Positions 1 through 8,202 of a DNA stretch of 29,804 nt are shown here, piece by piece. Made by a program: the position numbers and the translations under genes. How positions within the stretch are numbered: the first letter of the stretch is position 1; the number at the start of each line of letters is the position of its first letter. The DNA is from Phocaeicola sp. (GTDB lineage Bacteria > Bacteroidota > Bacteroidia > Bacteroidales > Bacteroidaceae), in assembly GCA_020026175.1 (NCBI GenBank), contig JAHHQV010000032.1, forward strand, positions 1-29,804. The letters are read 5' to 3'. The notes below the pieces were generated by a model, which worked only from the letters and a program-made list of their open reading frames with translations, was not told where the DNA came from and made no database searches.

Positions 1-57
1 TGCTGCGATCAAGCCCTGGAGGATTCGAAGGGAGCTGGCCGTATGGGACTTACCCAT
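1..57 (-). CDS. Partial leftward gene, N-terminal fragment only
   Basis: Reading leftward from an ATG at 57-55, the sequence stays open to the window edge for 19 codons, beginning MGKSHTASSLRILQ. I do not recognise the product. The call rests mainly on context: a good Bacteroidota promoter for this strand lies 50 bases upstream (-7 element at 107-114), which leaves a leader of ordinary length. The composition is more GC-rich than the intergenic DNA that follows, as expected for coding sequence. The rightward frames over the same bases are also open for a while, so a gene end on the other strand cannot be excluded. Confidence 0.42.
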   Translation of the reverse strand, partial: MGKSHTASSLRILQGLIAA

Positions 58-106
58 ATTTCAAAAAATCGTAAACAAACTTACTATTGTTTTTCGATTG
101 CGAGTG

Positions 107-137
107 CAAAGGTAGTCATTTTTTTAAAACAAACAAT
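107..137 (-). promoter_or_regulatory. Leftward Bacteroidota promoter for the edge gene
   Basis: On the minus strand, TACCTTTG (107-114) matches the -7 consensus TAnnTTTG of the Bacteroidota primary sigma factor. An ATTG (134-137) lies 19 bases upstream, at the position of the -33 TTG element. The ATG at 57 follows at a sensible leader distance. Confidence 0.6.
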
Positions 138-219
138 ACTTAATGCTAAAAAAATGAATAAAAAATTTCCTCTTTATCATTTTTTGTCCTTTTTATTCCT
201 TTTCTATACCGAAAAACAG

Positions 220-227
220 TACTTTTG
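220..227 (+). promoter_or_regulatory. Rightward Bacteroidota -7 element of the DUF4199 operon
   Basis: TACTTTTG fits the TAnnTTTG -7 consensus and lies 29 bases before the ATG at 257. I see no good TTTG at the matching -33 distance, so the call rests on the -7 box and its position. It is arranged back to back with the leftward promoter at 107-137. Confidence 0.5.
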
Positions 228-256
228 CAACGTTATATTAATATAATTTTTAAAAC

Positions 257-796
257 ATGAGTATAGAAGACAAACCTAAGACATTACAACAGCCAGCTAT
301 GCACTTTGGCACATTTATGGGATTATTTTGGATTATAAAATTCACCTTTCTACCTTTAGGATTCAGAATCCCACTTCTTCAGCTGTTTTTTATTCTCATG
401 ACGTGTTTCGTCCCCATTCTAGGATATATATACGTACGAAAATACAGAGACAAATATTGTGATGGAGAATTATCTTTTATGAGAGGTTTTACATTTACTA
501 TTTCTATGTACTTTTTTGCAGCACTACTGTCAGCTGTAGGACATTACATATATTTCCAATTTATAGATCAAGGATTTATAATGAGCACTTATATGGGGCA
601 ATTGGAAGAAATAAAATCAAGTATTACTGGTGAATTGGAACTATCAATAGACCAACTGATAGAAAGCCTTGAAACCATATCATCGCTTTCACCATTACAA
701 CTCACCATGCAGTTAATATCACAAAATATTTTTTATGGAACTCTAATGGCCATTCCAACAGCTTTATTGGCCATGAAAAGAAAAAAACAATTCTAA
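257..796 (+). CDS. DUF4199 family integral membrane protein
   Basis: This is a 179-residue hydrophobic protein. Membrane segments are visible at about residues 17-35, 39-60 (with MTCFVPILGYIYV), 75-97 and 150-172. A soluble, acidic stretch at about 115-148 lies between the last two. Length, segment arrangement and the basic tail KRKKQF match the DUF4199 family, whose members in Bacteroidota usually sit directly before a family 2 glycosyltransferase, as here (gap of 9 bases). The biochemical role of the family is not established; a partner role for the membrane glycosyltransferase is inference from linkage. It is the first gene of a six-gene rightward operon. Confidence 0.8.
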   Translation: MSIEDKPKTLQQPAMHFGTFMGLFWIIKFTFLPLGFRIPLLQLFFILMTCFVPILGYIYVRKYRDKYCDGELSFMRGFTFTISMYFFAALLSAVGHYIYFQFIDQGFIMSTYMGQLEEIKSSITGELELSIDQLIESLETISSLSPLQLTMQLISQNIFYGTLMAIPTALLAMKRKKQF

Positions 797-805
797 TTCA
801 TCAAT

Positions 806-1756
806 ATGGATATATCAGTAGTAATACCTTTATATAATGAAGAAGAGTCTCTGCCTGAACTATGTTCATGGATTGAAAAAGTAATGAAAGATAACAGGTT
901 CAGTTATGAAATTATTTTTGTAAATGATGGCAGTACAGACAAATCATGGAATGTAATAGAAGAACTGAGCAATAAGTCTGAACATGTGAAAGGCATAAAA
1001 TTCAGACGTAATTACGGAAAATCACCTGCTCTGTTTTGCGGATTCGAAAAAGCAGAAGGAGATGTAGTAATCACAATGGATGCCGACTTGCAAGATAGTC
1101 CTGAAGAAATTCCAGCACTATACAACATGATTATAACTGATGGATATGATCTTGTATCTGGATGGAAACAAAAGAGATATGACCCTCTGTCGAAAACCAT
1201 ACCGACCAAACTGTTCAATGCAACAGCAAGAGCCGTTTCGGGAATAAAGAACCTACACGACTTTAACTGTGGTCTTAAAGCATATAGAAAAGATGTAATA
1301 AAGAACATCGAAGTATATGGAGAAATGCACAGATACATTCCATATCTGGCTAAAAATGCTGGATTCTCTAAGATTGGAGAAAAAATAGTGCACCATCAAG
1401 CAAGAAAATATGGAAAGACTAAGTTCGGTCTCAACAGATTCATAAACGGATATCTAGACCTTATTACATTATGGTTTCTATCGACTTTCGGAGTAAAACC
1501 TATGCATATATTCGGATTCTTGGGATCTATCATGTTTATATTCGGATTCATTGCAGTAGCAGCTGTTGGATGTATGAAACTATACAACATGTATGCCGGA
1601 AACCATTATTCTCTGGTTACAGACAACCCATATTTCTATCTTGCTCTTACTACGATGATTCTAGGCACACAACTCTTCATAGCAGGATTCTTGGGAGAAC
1701 TCATTGCAAGGAACTCACAGGAAAGAAACAAATACCAAATAGAAAAAGAACTATAA
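806..1756 (+). CDS. Family 2 glycosyltransferase, polyprenol-phosphate type
   Basis: The 316-residue protein has an N-terminal GT-A domain. It starts with VVIPLYNEEESLPEL (about residues 5-19), followed by the nucleotide-binding FVNDGSTD (about 38-45) and the metal-binding DAD (D92, D94 in MDADLQDSPEEIP). Two C-terminal membrane segments lie at about 230-258 and 270-297, with a basic cytoplasmic tail. This is the layout of DPM1/GtrB/YkcC-like enzymes, which move a sugar from a nucleotide donor to undecaprenyl phosphate on the inner face of the cytoplasmic membrane. Donor sugar and pathway cannot be read from the sequence. It lies 9 bases after the DUF4199 gene and 10 bases before the next gene. 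Confidence 0.88.
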   Translation: MDISVVIPLYNEEESLPELCSWIEKVMKDNRFSYEIIFVNDGSTDKSWNVIEELSNKSEHVKGIKFRRNYGKSPALFCGFEKAEGDVVITMDADLQDSPEEIPALYNMIITDGYDLVSGWKQKRYDPLSKTIPTKLFNATARAVSGIKNLHDFNCGLKAYRKDVIKNIEVYGEMHRYIPYLAKNAGFSKIGEKIVHHQARKYGKTKFGLNRFINGYLDLITLWFLSTFGVKPMHIFGFLGSIMFIFGFIAVAAVGCMKLYNMYAGNHYSLVTDNPYFYLALTTMILGTQLFIAGFLGELIARNSQERNKYQIEKEL

Positions 1757-1766
1757 CAAGGAATTT

Positions 1767-2312
1767 ATGAATAAGCTACATTCAATATTAAGCATGATAC
1801 TTTTTTCTGCAGTCGTGCTTAACAGCTGCGAGACAGAAAGCTGCCCTCCCAATGCTATGGCATATGCAGTATTCAGCATGGTAAATCAAAACGGGAAACC
1901 TATAACGCCTACTGTCCCTACAAGTGTCATTGGACAAGTTGTGGCCGATATCACAGTGCGAGATACCCTTGAAAATGGGAATATAATAGAAACAATAGTA
2001 AAAGACTCTGTAATAAATGACACTATAATAAATAAAGATTCAAAACTAAGTATGTTCAAAGTTCCATTGAGCTATTATGACAAGACTTCGTTTATTATAG
2101 ACTATAACGGAAAACAAAAAGATAAAATTGAAATCACACACAGAAATATTCCGTATGTAATGGACATAGAATGTGGGACCATGATGTTTCATGAAGTTAC
2201 AGGTGCGACCCACAGCAATGGAATAGATTCTATAGTTATTGTAAATCCCAATATAGACAATTATGAGAAGGAAAACTTCAAAATATATTTTACGGTTACT
2301 GATTCTCAGTAG
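1767..2312 (+). CDS. DUF6452-like lipoprotein
   Basis: The protein has 181 residues and a lipoprotein signal: a short basic start, a hydrophobic core, and the lipobox VVLNSC with the acylated Cys at about residue 20. The mature part begins ETESCPPNAMAYAVF and is rich in beta-forming Thr, Val and Ile with repeated ND/TI stretches, suggesting a small beta-sandwich facing the periplasm. Its size and its coupling to the following outer-membrane-type gene match the DUF6452-DUF6048 pair common in Bacteroidales. I assign this from memory of that gene order, not from a search. No biochemical function is known to me. The gene end overlaps the next gene by 50 bases in another frame, which implies translational coupling. 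Confidence 0.7.
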   Translation: MNKLHSILSMILFSAVVLNSCETESCPPNAMAYAVFSMVNQNGKPITPTVPTSVIGQVVADITVRDTLENGNIIETIVKDSVINDTIINKDSKLSMFKVPLSYYDKTSFIIDYNGKQKDKIEITHRNIPYVMDIECGTMMFHEVTGATHSNGIDSIVIVNPNIDNYEKENFKIYFTVTDSQ

Positions 2313-2970
2313 TATCATCATAAGTCCTTTAAGTTCTTTCTCTCAAGATGTAAAAAAACAGATTGAAGATAAAGAAGACAAAGAAAAATTTTATCAAGGC
2401 TCTACCATAGGACTGGAGATAGCCGGATTAGGCAATTATGTCTTGGGAAGTGACATCATGAGTACAGAAACTATGTTTCAGGCAAATCTCCTGAACAAAT
2501 ACATGCCTGTGGTGGAAATTGGATTTGGAAAGACAAATACAACAAACGATGCTTCGGATATAAGATATAAGACATCAGCACCTTTTTTCAGAATAGGTGC
2601 CGATTATAATTTCTTTCATAACAAGAAGAATTTTCCTGGATATGTATATGGAGGATTAAGGTATGGATTCAGTACATTCAAATATGACATGGAAGCACCT
2701 ACAATGTCGGACCCTAATTATGGAGGACAAATGGAAATTCCTTACTATTATCAAGGAATAAAAACTACAGCCCAATGGCTGGAAGTAGTAGGTGGCATGA
2801 AAGTAAAAATATACAAAGGTTTCTGTATGGGATGGAGTATAAGATACAAAAAAAGACTCAGCTATACTAAACATGAAAATTCAGAGCCTTGGTACATTCC
2901 AGGGTACGGAAAGAACAAGTCCACAGCATTTATGATTTCATATCACCTGATGTATAATATGCCTTTCTGA
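2263..2970 (+). CDS. DUF6048-like exported beta-rich protein
   Basis: The 235-residue protein starts MRRKTSKYILRLLIL and has a clear signal peptide, probably cut near SSFSQ-D at about residue 28. The mature part alternates aromatic and small residues (YVYGGLRYGF, WSIRYKKRL) and ends in aromatic Phe (YNMPF). That pattern is typical of outer membrane beta-barrels, and an outer membrane place is my inference. Family assignment to DUF6048 comes from pairing with the upstream lipoprotein. The chosen ATG lies inside the upstream gene (50-base overlap). The overlap is believable because the first 28 codons encode a complete signal peptide; a later start would lose it. Confidence 0.7.
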   Translation: MRRKTSKYILRLLILSSIIISPLSSFSQDVKKQIEDKEDKEKFYQGSTIGLEIAGLGNYVLGSDIMSTETMFQANLLNKYMPVVEIGFGKTNTTNDASDIRYKTSAPFFRIGADYNFFHNKKNFPGYVYGGLRYGFSTFKYDMEAPTMSDPNYGGQMEIPYYYQGIKTTAQWLEVVGGMKVKIYKGFCMGWSIRYKKRLSYTKHENSEPWYIPGYGKNKSTAFMISYHLMYNMPF

Positions 2971-2974
2971 TTAC

Positions 2975-3547
2975 ATGAACGATTTAGAAATATGGCTCTT
3001 AGCAGCAAGTATTGCCATCGACTGCTTTACTGTTTCTATAGCAAGTGGAATAATCATGAAAAAGGTATATTGGCATACCTTTTTAAGAATAAGTCTTTTG
3101 TTCGGTATTTTTCAAGCTATAATGCCTTTTATAGGATGGTTAGGCACCAATAGCCTACATAAAGAAATTGAAGCATACGACCACTGGATTACATTCGGGC
3201 TTCTATCTTTTATCGGTCTGAAAATGATAAGTGATTATTTCAGTAATAAAGATGAATGTAAGTTCAATCCTAACAAACTAAAGGTTGTACTTATGCTTGC
3301 CGTAGCTACCAGCATAGACGCTTTTGCTGTAGGCATTTCATTTACACTGACAGGATTCAACACAATCAGTTCACTGCTGTATCCTATTCTTGCCATAGGA
3401 ATCACATCTTTCATTCTGTCTATAATAGGATGCTTGACTGGAGTTTTCTTTGGAAAAAAAATCAAAATCAGAATGGAACCCATAGGAGGAATAATTCTTA
3501 TATGCATAGGAGTAAAAATACTTATAGAGCATCTTGGTACATCTTGA
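2975..3547 (+). CDS. mntP: MntP-like manganese efflux pump
   Basis: The 190-residue protein has about six membrane segments arranged as two similar halves. Each half carries the acidic motif expected in MntP (YebN): AIDCFTVSIASG near residue 16 and TSIDAFAVGISF near residue 112. The Asp residues within the membrane are the metal ligands in the E. coli family member. The protein exports Mn(II) from the cytoplasm and protects against manganese excess. No manganese riboswitch is visible, and the gene follows only 4 bases after the DUF6048-like gene, so it is probably read from the operon promoter. The symbol is by family; transport specificity was not tested here. Confidence 0.85.
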   Translation: MNDLEIWLLAASIAIDCFTVSIASGIIMKKVYWHTFLRISLLFGIFQAIMPFIGWLGTNSLHKEIEAYDHWITFGLLSFIGLKMISDYFSNKDECKFNPNKLKVVLMLAVATSIDAFAVGISFTLTGFNTISSLLYPILAIGITSFILSIIGCLTGVFFGKKIKIRMEPIGGIILICIGVKILIEHLGTS

Positions 3548-3579
3548 CAAACTATTAACTATCACTTAATAATAAAACA

Positions 3580-4593
3580 ATGAACAACAAGTCTATAAAA
3601 TGGCAATTGCCTTTTCTCGTTCTACTGATTGTAGGAACTGTTATTATACTTAAGAAACAACCCCCTTTCCATACAGACCAAGGATTGGTGTTCGGAACAA
3701 TTTACAAAATAACCTACCAACATAATGACAATCTGAAAGCAGAAATAGAAAATACTCTGAAAGAAATAGACAATTCTCTTTCTCCATTTAACAAGAAGTC
3801 TGTAATTACAAGTATAAACAATAATACAGATACATATGCCGACAAGCTGCTTACTGATGTATTCAATTTGTCTAAAAGAATTTCGGAAGAAACACATGGA
3901 GCTTTCGATATAACAGTAGCTCCACTTGTCAATGCTTGGGGATTCGGATTTGACAGTTCTACCAATGTTGACAAATCTACCATTGACTCACTCCGAGAGG
4001 TTATTGGGTTCAGTAAAGTTGAACTGAAGAACGGACATATCTACAAAAAAGACAAAAGGATAAAACTTGACTGTAGTGCCATAGCCAAAGGATACGGAGT
4101 TGACCATGTAGCAAGACTATTGGAAAGTAAGGGAGTGGAGAACTATATGGTAGACATAGGCGGAGAGCTAATGATGAAGGGTAAGAACTCAAAAATGAAT
4201 GTCTGGAGAATAGGAATAAACAAGCCTGTTGACGATTCGCTTTCCGTAAACCAAGAGCTACAGACTATACTTGAAATAACCAATGCAGGTATGGCAACAT
4301 CTGGAAATTACAGAAATTTCTACTACAAGGATGGAAAGAAATATGCACATACCATCGACCCAAGAACAGGCTATCCTATACAACACGATATATTATCGTC
4401 TACTGTAGTGGCAAAAGACTGTGCCACAGCAGATGCATACGCTACAGCTTTTATGGTTCTAGGTCTTGACTCTGCTATTGCGGTATGCAACTCCCATCCT
4501 GAAATCGAAGCCTACTTCATCTACTCTACAGACAAAGACTCTACAGCTATCTATTATACAGAAGGTATGAAGAAATTTATAAGAAAAAAATAA
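3580..4593 (+). CDS. apbE: FAD:protein FMN transferase (ApbE family)
   Basis: The 337-residue protein begins with a single hydrophobic segment (about residues 10-25), an export signal or anchor that puts the catalytic domain in the periplasm. Family hallmarks are present in order: DCSAIAKGYGVD, MVDIGGELMMKG, HTIDPRTGYP, and the metal-binding CATADAYATAFMVLG near the C-terminus. ApbE enzymes cleave FAD and attach FMN to a Thr in targets such as NqrB/NqrC and RnfG/RnfD. No such target is encoded in this window. It is the last gene of the operon, with a 32-base gap after mntP. Confidence 0.88.
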   Translation: MNNKSIKWQLPFLVLLIVGTVIILKKQPPFHTDQGLVFGTIYKITYQHNDNLKAEIENTLKEIDNSLSPFNKKSVITSINNNTDTYADKLLTDVFNLSKRISEETHGAFDITVAPLVNAWGFGFDSSTNVDKSTIDSLREVIGFSKVELKNGHIYKKDKRIKLDCSAIAKGYGVDHVARLLESKGVENYMVDIGGELMMKGKNSKMNVWRIGINKPVDDSLSVNQELQTILEITNAGMATSGNYRNFYYKDGKKYAHTIDPRTGYPIQHDILSSTVVAKDCATADAYATAFMVLGLDSAIAVCNSHPEIEAYFIYSTDKDSTAIYYTEGMKKFIRKK

Positions 4594-4600
4594 TAAAATC

Positions 4601-4656
4601 ATAAAAATAGCATTGCGACGTCTCCGTATATAAAAAATAGAATTGTCGCAATGCTA
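4601..4656 (-). terminator. Hairpin terminator of the leftward propeller/protease operon
   Basis: There are perfect 12-base inverted arms, TAGCATTGCGAC (4608-4619) and GTCGCAATGCTA (4645-4656), with a 25-base loop. On the minus strand the stem is followed by TTTTTAT, so it ends leftward transcription. On the plus strand there is no T-run after the stem. The stem may still block read-through from apbE, whose stop is 15 bases away. The loop is unusually long for an intrinsic terminator. Confidence 0.65.
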
Positions 4657-4700
4657 AAACTACAGGATGATACTATCATTGCATCAGCAAAATATTGCCT

Positions 4701-5741
4701 TTACTCTACTCCTTGTGCCGTCATAATTTTTCCTGCCTTGGCATCAATATAATAAAGTATCCCATCATATATAATGAAATTACCTATCTCTCTTTCTGGA
4801 AAATCAACTAAAATATCTATCATCTCACCTGTATCAATATTATAACGTTTTATTGTTCCGCTTTTTTCTGCAGAGACCAACATTTCACCACCATATATAA
4901 TCATTCCTAATGGATATATATCAGTAAACCTGAACTCCTTATCAAATCCAATATGAGTTTCTTCTCCAAATTTTATTTGCATATCAGATGGAGTGAAAAC
5001 CTGCACACTTCTCTCATAGCGGTCGGTAATATACATTTTTCCATCATGTTCATCTATTCCGTGAATACAAGGATAATAGTCGTAGCCAATCTTTATCTCA
5101 TTTGATTTCACCTGACCAATCCAAGGTATTTTGAATGAAGGTTCTGTCAGTGCTTCGTATATCCAATATCCGCGTATAGTATTCTTATCGCGCACCATCA
5201 GACGTTCCCCACTCACACAAAGGCCATAACAATGAGTCATGCTATAAATATCATCACCCCATTTTCCGTCCGACCTTCCTATTACGTTTACAAACTCCAA
5301 TGTTTCCCTATCAAATATATTGATGCGCGAATTATACATTCCAACAAATATCAACTTGTCAGAAACTGCAATGTCACCAAACTCTGCATCGAACTTCTCT
5401 TCTGTATCTTTCCTTTTCCATGAATCTATACGCCCTATCAATTCGCGACTTTTGATATTTACAATCAATATACAACGCCCTTTTTCGTTATTATTTGCAA
5501 CAAACAGGGTATCACCTTTTATACATATAGACCGTGGACTGATTTTTTCGCTTTCCAATCCAGATATAAGAAATTCACCATTATCAGAAAACTTATGATA
5601 TATTGTTTCCAGTTCAACACTTGGTATCAGCGGAGTAAGTGGAACACTGTTTTCATTTTCCGGCAAATCATCGTTTTCAGAGCATGATACAACAAACAGA
5701 GATGCCAACAATAACATCAGATATATAATTTTATTATTCAT
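4701..5741 (-). CDS. Beta-propeller lipoprotein, paralogue B
   Basis: The 346-residue lipoprotein begins MNNKIIYLMLLLASL and has the lipobox FVVSC with Cys 20. The mature part consists of repeated blade-like units (GDTLFVANNN, DKLIFVGMYNS, GERLMVRDKN, GKMYITDRY, GEMLVSAEK, DGILYYIDAK), which fits a six-bladed NHL/TolB-like propeller. It is clearly paralogous to the gene just upstream: both share GDTLF(V/I)AN, EEKFD, an R-I-x-x-F-x-R strand, IGR and RDK at matching positions. I chose the ATG at 5741, 2 bases after the upstream stop. A TTG two codons earlier (5747) would give a 4-base overlap but is less likely. The ligand or partner is unknown; the family name is by pattern. Confidence 0.75.
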   Translation of the reverse strand: MNNKIIYLMLLLASLFVVSCSENDDLPENENSVPLTPLIPSVELETIYHKFSDNGEFLISGLESEKISPRSICIKGDTLFVANNNEKGRCILIVNIKSRELIGRIDSWKRKDTEEKFDAEFGDIAVSDKLIFVGMYNSRINIFDRETLEFVNVIGRSDGKWGDDIYSMTHCYGLCVSGERLMVRDKNTIRGYWIYEALTEPSFKIPWIGQVKSNEIKIGYDYYPCIHGIDEHDGKMYITDRYERSVQVFTPSDMQIKFGEETHIGFDKEFRFTDIYPLGMIIYGGEMLVSAEKSGTIKRYNIDTGEMIDILVDFPEREIGNFIIYDGILYYIDAKAGKIMTAQGVE

Positions 5742-5743
5742 AT

Positions 5744-6775
5744 TCAATTCAATTCAGATTTTTCTATATACATTACTTTACCGTTAATAAAAGATTTCTC
5801 TGCCTTTTGCTGTGTGATATAAAAATCGTCATCATAGAAAATGATACGTCCAGGCGTAGCCAGTCCTACACCTCCAGCCAAAGATGAAAACGTCTTTATT
5901 TCATTTCCAGACTCAATATCAATAATAGATATTGTCTTATTATCACATATTACATACATTTCGTCATTATAGAATCCCATACTCAAAGGCTTACTTTTTG
6001 TACGATATGAACGTAAGAAATTAATTTTCTTGTTTTCGTCTGTCAAACTAGAAGGATTTATAACCAAGATACTAGAAGACTCATAATCGGAAACATAAAC
6101 CAAACCTTTATGACAGGAAACAGTCTCCAGCCTGAAACCGTTGTTCTTTGATGTACTGTCGGTATTTTGAGCAAATACAGGAACCTTAAAACGGTTTTCC
6201 AGTTTACAGTCGGACAGTAATACAACCTTCACATGATGTTTATCGCGAATGAAAAGCTTGTCGCCAACCACTTCTGCCGATTCACATTGCAACAATGAGC
6301 TATGCTCCCATCCAGTACGTCCTATAGTTGTAATATACGAATAATCATCGCGTCTGAACATATCAATTCTAGAAGAACGGTTCACCACAAATATATAATC
6401 ATTGTTTACAGCAACATCCATAATCTGATTGTCGAATTTTTCTTCTTTCCCTTCAAAAGTCCATCCAGTAAGATTATATATTACTTCATTTTTTTCTACA
6501 TTTACTATCAGAACTCCATCATTGCCATCAGCACGATTTGCTATAAAAAGAGTATCTCCACATCTACGCATACCTACAGGATTATAAGCCTTGTCGTCAA
6601 GTCCTAAAGATGAAGCATCCAATTCTTTATTAAATACCAAGGTAAGTATAGAATCTGTATTATAACCAAGTATAGGAGCAGCATCTATCACTATTTTCTT
6701 TGGTTCATCATCTTTGCATGCCGTAAATACCGACATTACAATTGCACATATAATTAATAAATATCCTGTTTTCAT
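5744..6775 (-). CDS. Beta-propeller lipoprotein, paralogue A
   Basis: The 343-residue protein has a lipoprotein signal (lipobox SVFTAC, Cys 20) followed by KDDEPKK. Blade-like repeats follow: GDTLFIANRAD, NDYIFVVNRSS, GDKLFIRDKH, KGLVYVSDYE, NDEMYVICDN, DDDFYITQQK. The spacing is regular and fits a six-bladed propeller. Its start codon overlaps the stop of the protease gene (TAATG), so translation is coupled. Tight linkage to a metzincin lipoprotein suggests that the three proteins act together at the cell surface or in the periplasm. That is inference, and no substrate can be named. Tandem duplication with the downstream gene is evident from shared motifs in the first half. Confidence 0.75.
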   Translation of the reverse strand: MKTGYLLIICAIVMSVFTACKDDEPKKIVIDAAPILGYNTDSILTLVFNKELDASSLGLDDKAYNPVGMRRCGDTLFIANRADGNDGVLIVNVEKNEVIYNLTGWTFEGKEEKFDNQIMDVAVNNDYIFVVNRSSRIDMFRRDDYSYITTIGRTGWEHSSLLQCESAEVVGDKLFIRDKHHVKVVLLSDCKLENRFKVPVFAQNTDSTSKNNGFRLETVSCHKGLVYVSDYESSSILVINPSSLTDENKKINFLRSYRTKSKPLSMGFYNDEMYVICDNKTISIIDIESGNEIKTFSSLAGGVGLATPGRIIFYDDDFYITQQKAEKSFINGKVMYIEKSELN

Positions 6776-7875
6776 TATAATTTTATATTTGGGTTATCTG
6801 CCTCATTTACGCCAGGCTTATAGTTATTATATTCTTTAAATGGATTTATGATATATGGCAACAATTTGTTTTTCATCATATATCTGTACACTGAAGGAGC
6901 TATTTCATCAGGTACTGCATTATAACACATACTGCTACTATGTCCATAACCCAATGTATGTCCCAATTCGTGTATCCATACATGTATAGCCCAGTTAGAA
7001 TTGAGTGTTACACGATTTTCATAAAAGAACCCCGGAAGATACTCTTCTCTTAATCCTAAGTTAGATCCTCCCCCCATACCAGCTATATTGTTTCCTTTTA
7101 CCACACCGTATATTATCGATTGTTTATTTAGAATAGATTTTATCAATCCTTCACGGTCAATATCCTTACCTGCATCATCATGTATACGTCCCTTATAATT
7201 TATCAACGAATCACGAAAAATGTCTGAGCTGAACATTACTGCCAGATTTATAGTAGAAGTGGCATAATAACGTGCGGCATTAGGAGTCATAACTCCCCAA
7301 TTACCCTGACCATATTCTCCCATCTGTATGCGTGTCTTCATCTTTATAGTCTTCAGCATATCGAAAATAGAATCATTGCACTCTAATATAAATTTATATT
7401 GTTCAGGCATCAGCAAAGCCAAATTGTTGGTACGTACTGTTTTACCGCTCTTAGAGCGATAAAAGGCCTCTCCCATTTTAAGAGGAGACTCTGTTCTTAC
7501 ATCATAAAAACCTGGAACTTCTTCAAACTCCATCAGCATAATAGTATCATTAAACTGTGGAATAGCCATAGAAAGCTTCACATTCCTGAAATTATAATAC
7601 ATACCGTTGAATACTCTCAACTCGCCGTCTTTTACAGAAGCATAAAAAGGATTGTCTACATAAAAGGCTCGTTCTGAAGAAACTATTTCTTCTACACTTT
7701 CGCCATCTTCAAACATTTGTTCACCTTTACTCTTTATTTCATCTACCGAAAGCCGAGGAACCACAGGTTGTGGCAAAACGGGTACAGCAGTAAAATCAAG
7801 CATCTCTTCATTTTCTTCTTGACAAGCACACAATGTCATTACAAAAAATGAAGTAAATAATAATCTTTTTTTCAT
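6775..7875 (-). CDS. Zinc metzincin lipoprotein, BF0631-type
   Basis: The 366-residue protein has a signal peptide and a lipobox-like TLCAC (Cys 18). The zinc site HELGHTLGYGH (residues 302-312) is the full metzincin consensus HExxHxxGxxH, with catalytic Glu 303. A Met follows shortly after in SSSMCYN (about 313-319) as the probable Met-turn. The C-terminal catalytic domain is preceded by about 170 residues of unassigned sequence. Size, lipoprotein nature and motif fit the Bacteroides zinc-dependent metalloproteinase lipoprotein family named after BF0631 (recalled, not searched). It is the first gene of a three-gene leftward operon with two propeller lipoproteins. The target protein is unknown. 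Both the zinc ligands and the Glu are intact, so an active enzyme is expected. Confidence 0.85.
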   Translation of the reverse strand: MKKRLLFTSFFVMTLCACQEENEEMLDFTAVPVLPQPVVPRLSVDEIKSKGEQMFEDGESVEEIVSSERAFYVDNPFYASVKDGELRVFNGMYYNFRNVKLSMAIPQFNDTIMLMEFEEVPGFYDVRTESPLKMGEAFYRSKSGKTVRTNNLALLMPEQYKFILECNDSIFDMLKTIKMKTRIQMGEYGQGNWGVMTPNAARYYATSTINLAVMFSSDIFRDSLINYKGRIHDDAGKDIDREGLIKSILNKQSIIYGVVKGNNIAGMGGGSNLGLREEYLPGFFYENRVTLNSNWAIHVWIHELGHTLGYGHSSSMCYNAVPDEIAPSVYRYMMKNKLLPYIINPFKEYNNYKPGVNEADNPNIKL

Positions 7876-7900
7876 TATCTAGTTTTGTTTTTATGAATCA

Positions 7901-7908
7901 CAAAAATA
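7901..7908 (-). promoter_or_regulatory. Leftward -7 element of the metzincin operon
   Basis: The minus strand reads TATTTTTG, a match to the TAnnTTTG -7 box, 25 bases before the start codon at 7875. No convincing -33 TTTG lies 19-20 bases upstream, so the promoter is weak or activator-dependent. Confidence 0.45.
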
Positions 7909-8118
7909 AATCATTTACAGTTTTACTAAATATACACAGTAGTTAATGTGACTTAAACATATATCAGTAAATAGTTTAATTATCCAAAAGACAAGTCTAT
8001 GTACATAATTAAACATAAATATTCAATAATAAATGGATATCCCCAAAAAAGTGCAGCAACAATAAGATAGACAAACAACAAATAGCTATAAAAAAGAGCA
8101 AGAGACATTACTTTCTAT

Positions 8119-8168
8119 AAAAAAATGCTCCATAGCCTCGGATGTGAATAACCAAAGCCATGGAGCAT
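8119..8168 (-). terminator. Intrinsic terminator after the M13 peptidase gene
   Basis: Nine-base inverted arms ATGCTCCAT (8125-8133) and ATGGAGCAT (8160-8168) form a hairpin. On the minus strand it is followed directly by a T-run (8124-8119). It lies about 35 bases beyond the stop at 8203, the usual place for a factor-independent terminator. Confidence 0.7.
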
Positions 8169-8202
8169 AAATATAATTATACAAGTCTATCTCAGACAGA
8201 TT

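Larger units (their letters stand above)
7876..8202 (-). other. Intergenic region between protease operon and pepO-like gene
   Basis: This 327-base AT-rich stretch has no credible ORF. It holds the leftward promoter of the protease operon at its left end and the terminator of the M13 gene at its right end. Between them (about 7930-8110) I see only a 10-base palindrome TATGTACATA (7998-8007) and no other structure. Confidence 0.6.

Noticed and set aside
43..246. 67-codon rightward open frame with a hydrophobic, Phe- and Lys-rich product
   Set aside because: It spans the two divergent promoter boxes at 107-114 and 220-227, has the composition of AT-rich intergenic DNA and no recognisable domain.
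7998..8007. Palindrome TATGTACATA in the 7876-8202 gap
   Set aside because: It is short, AT-rich and not placed near a promoter box, so chance is the simplest explanation.
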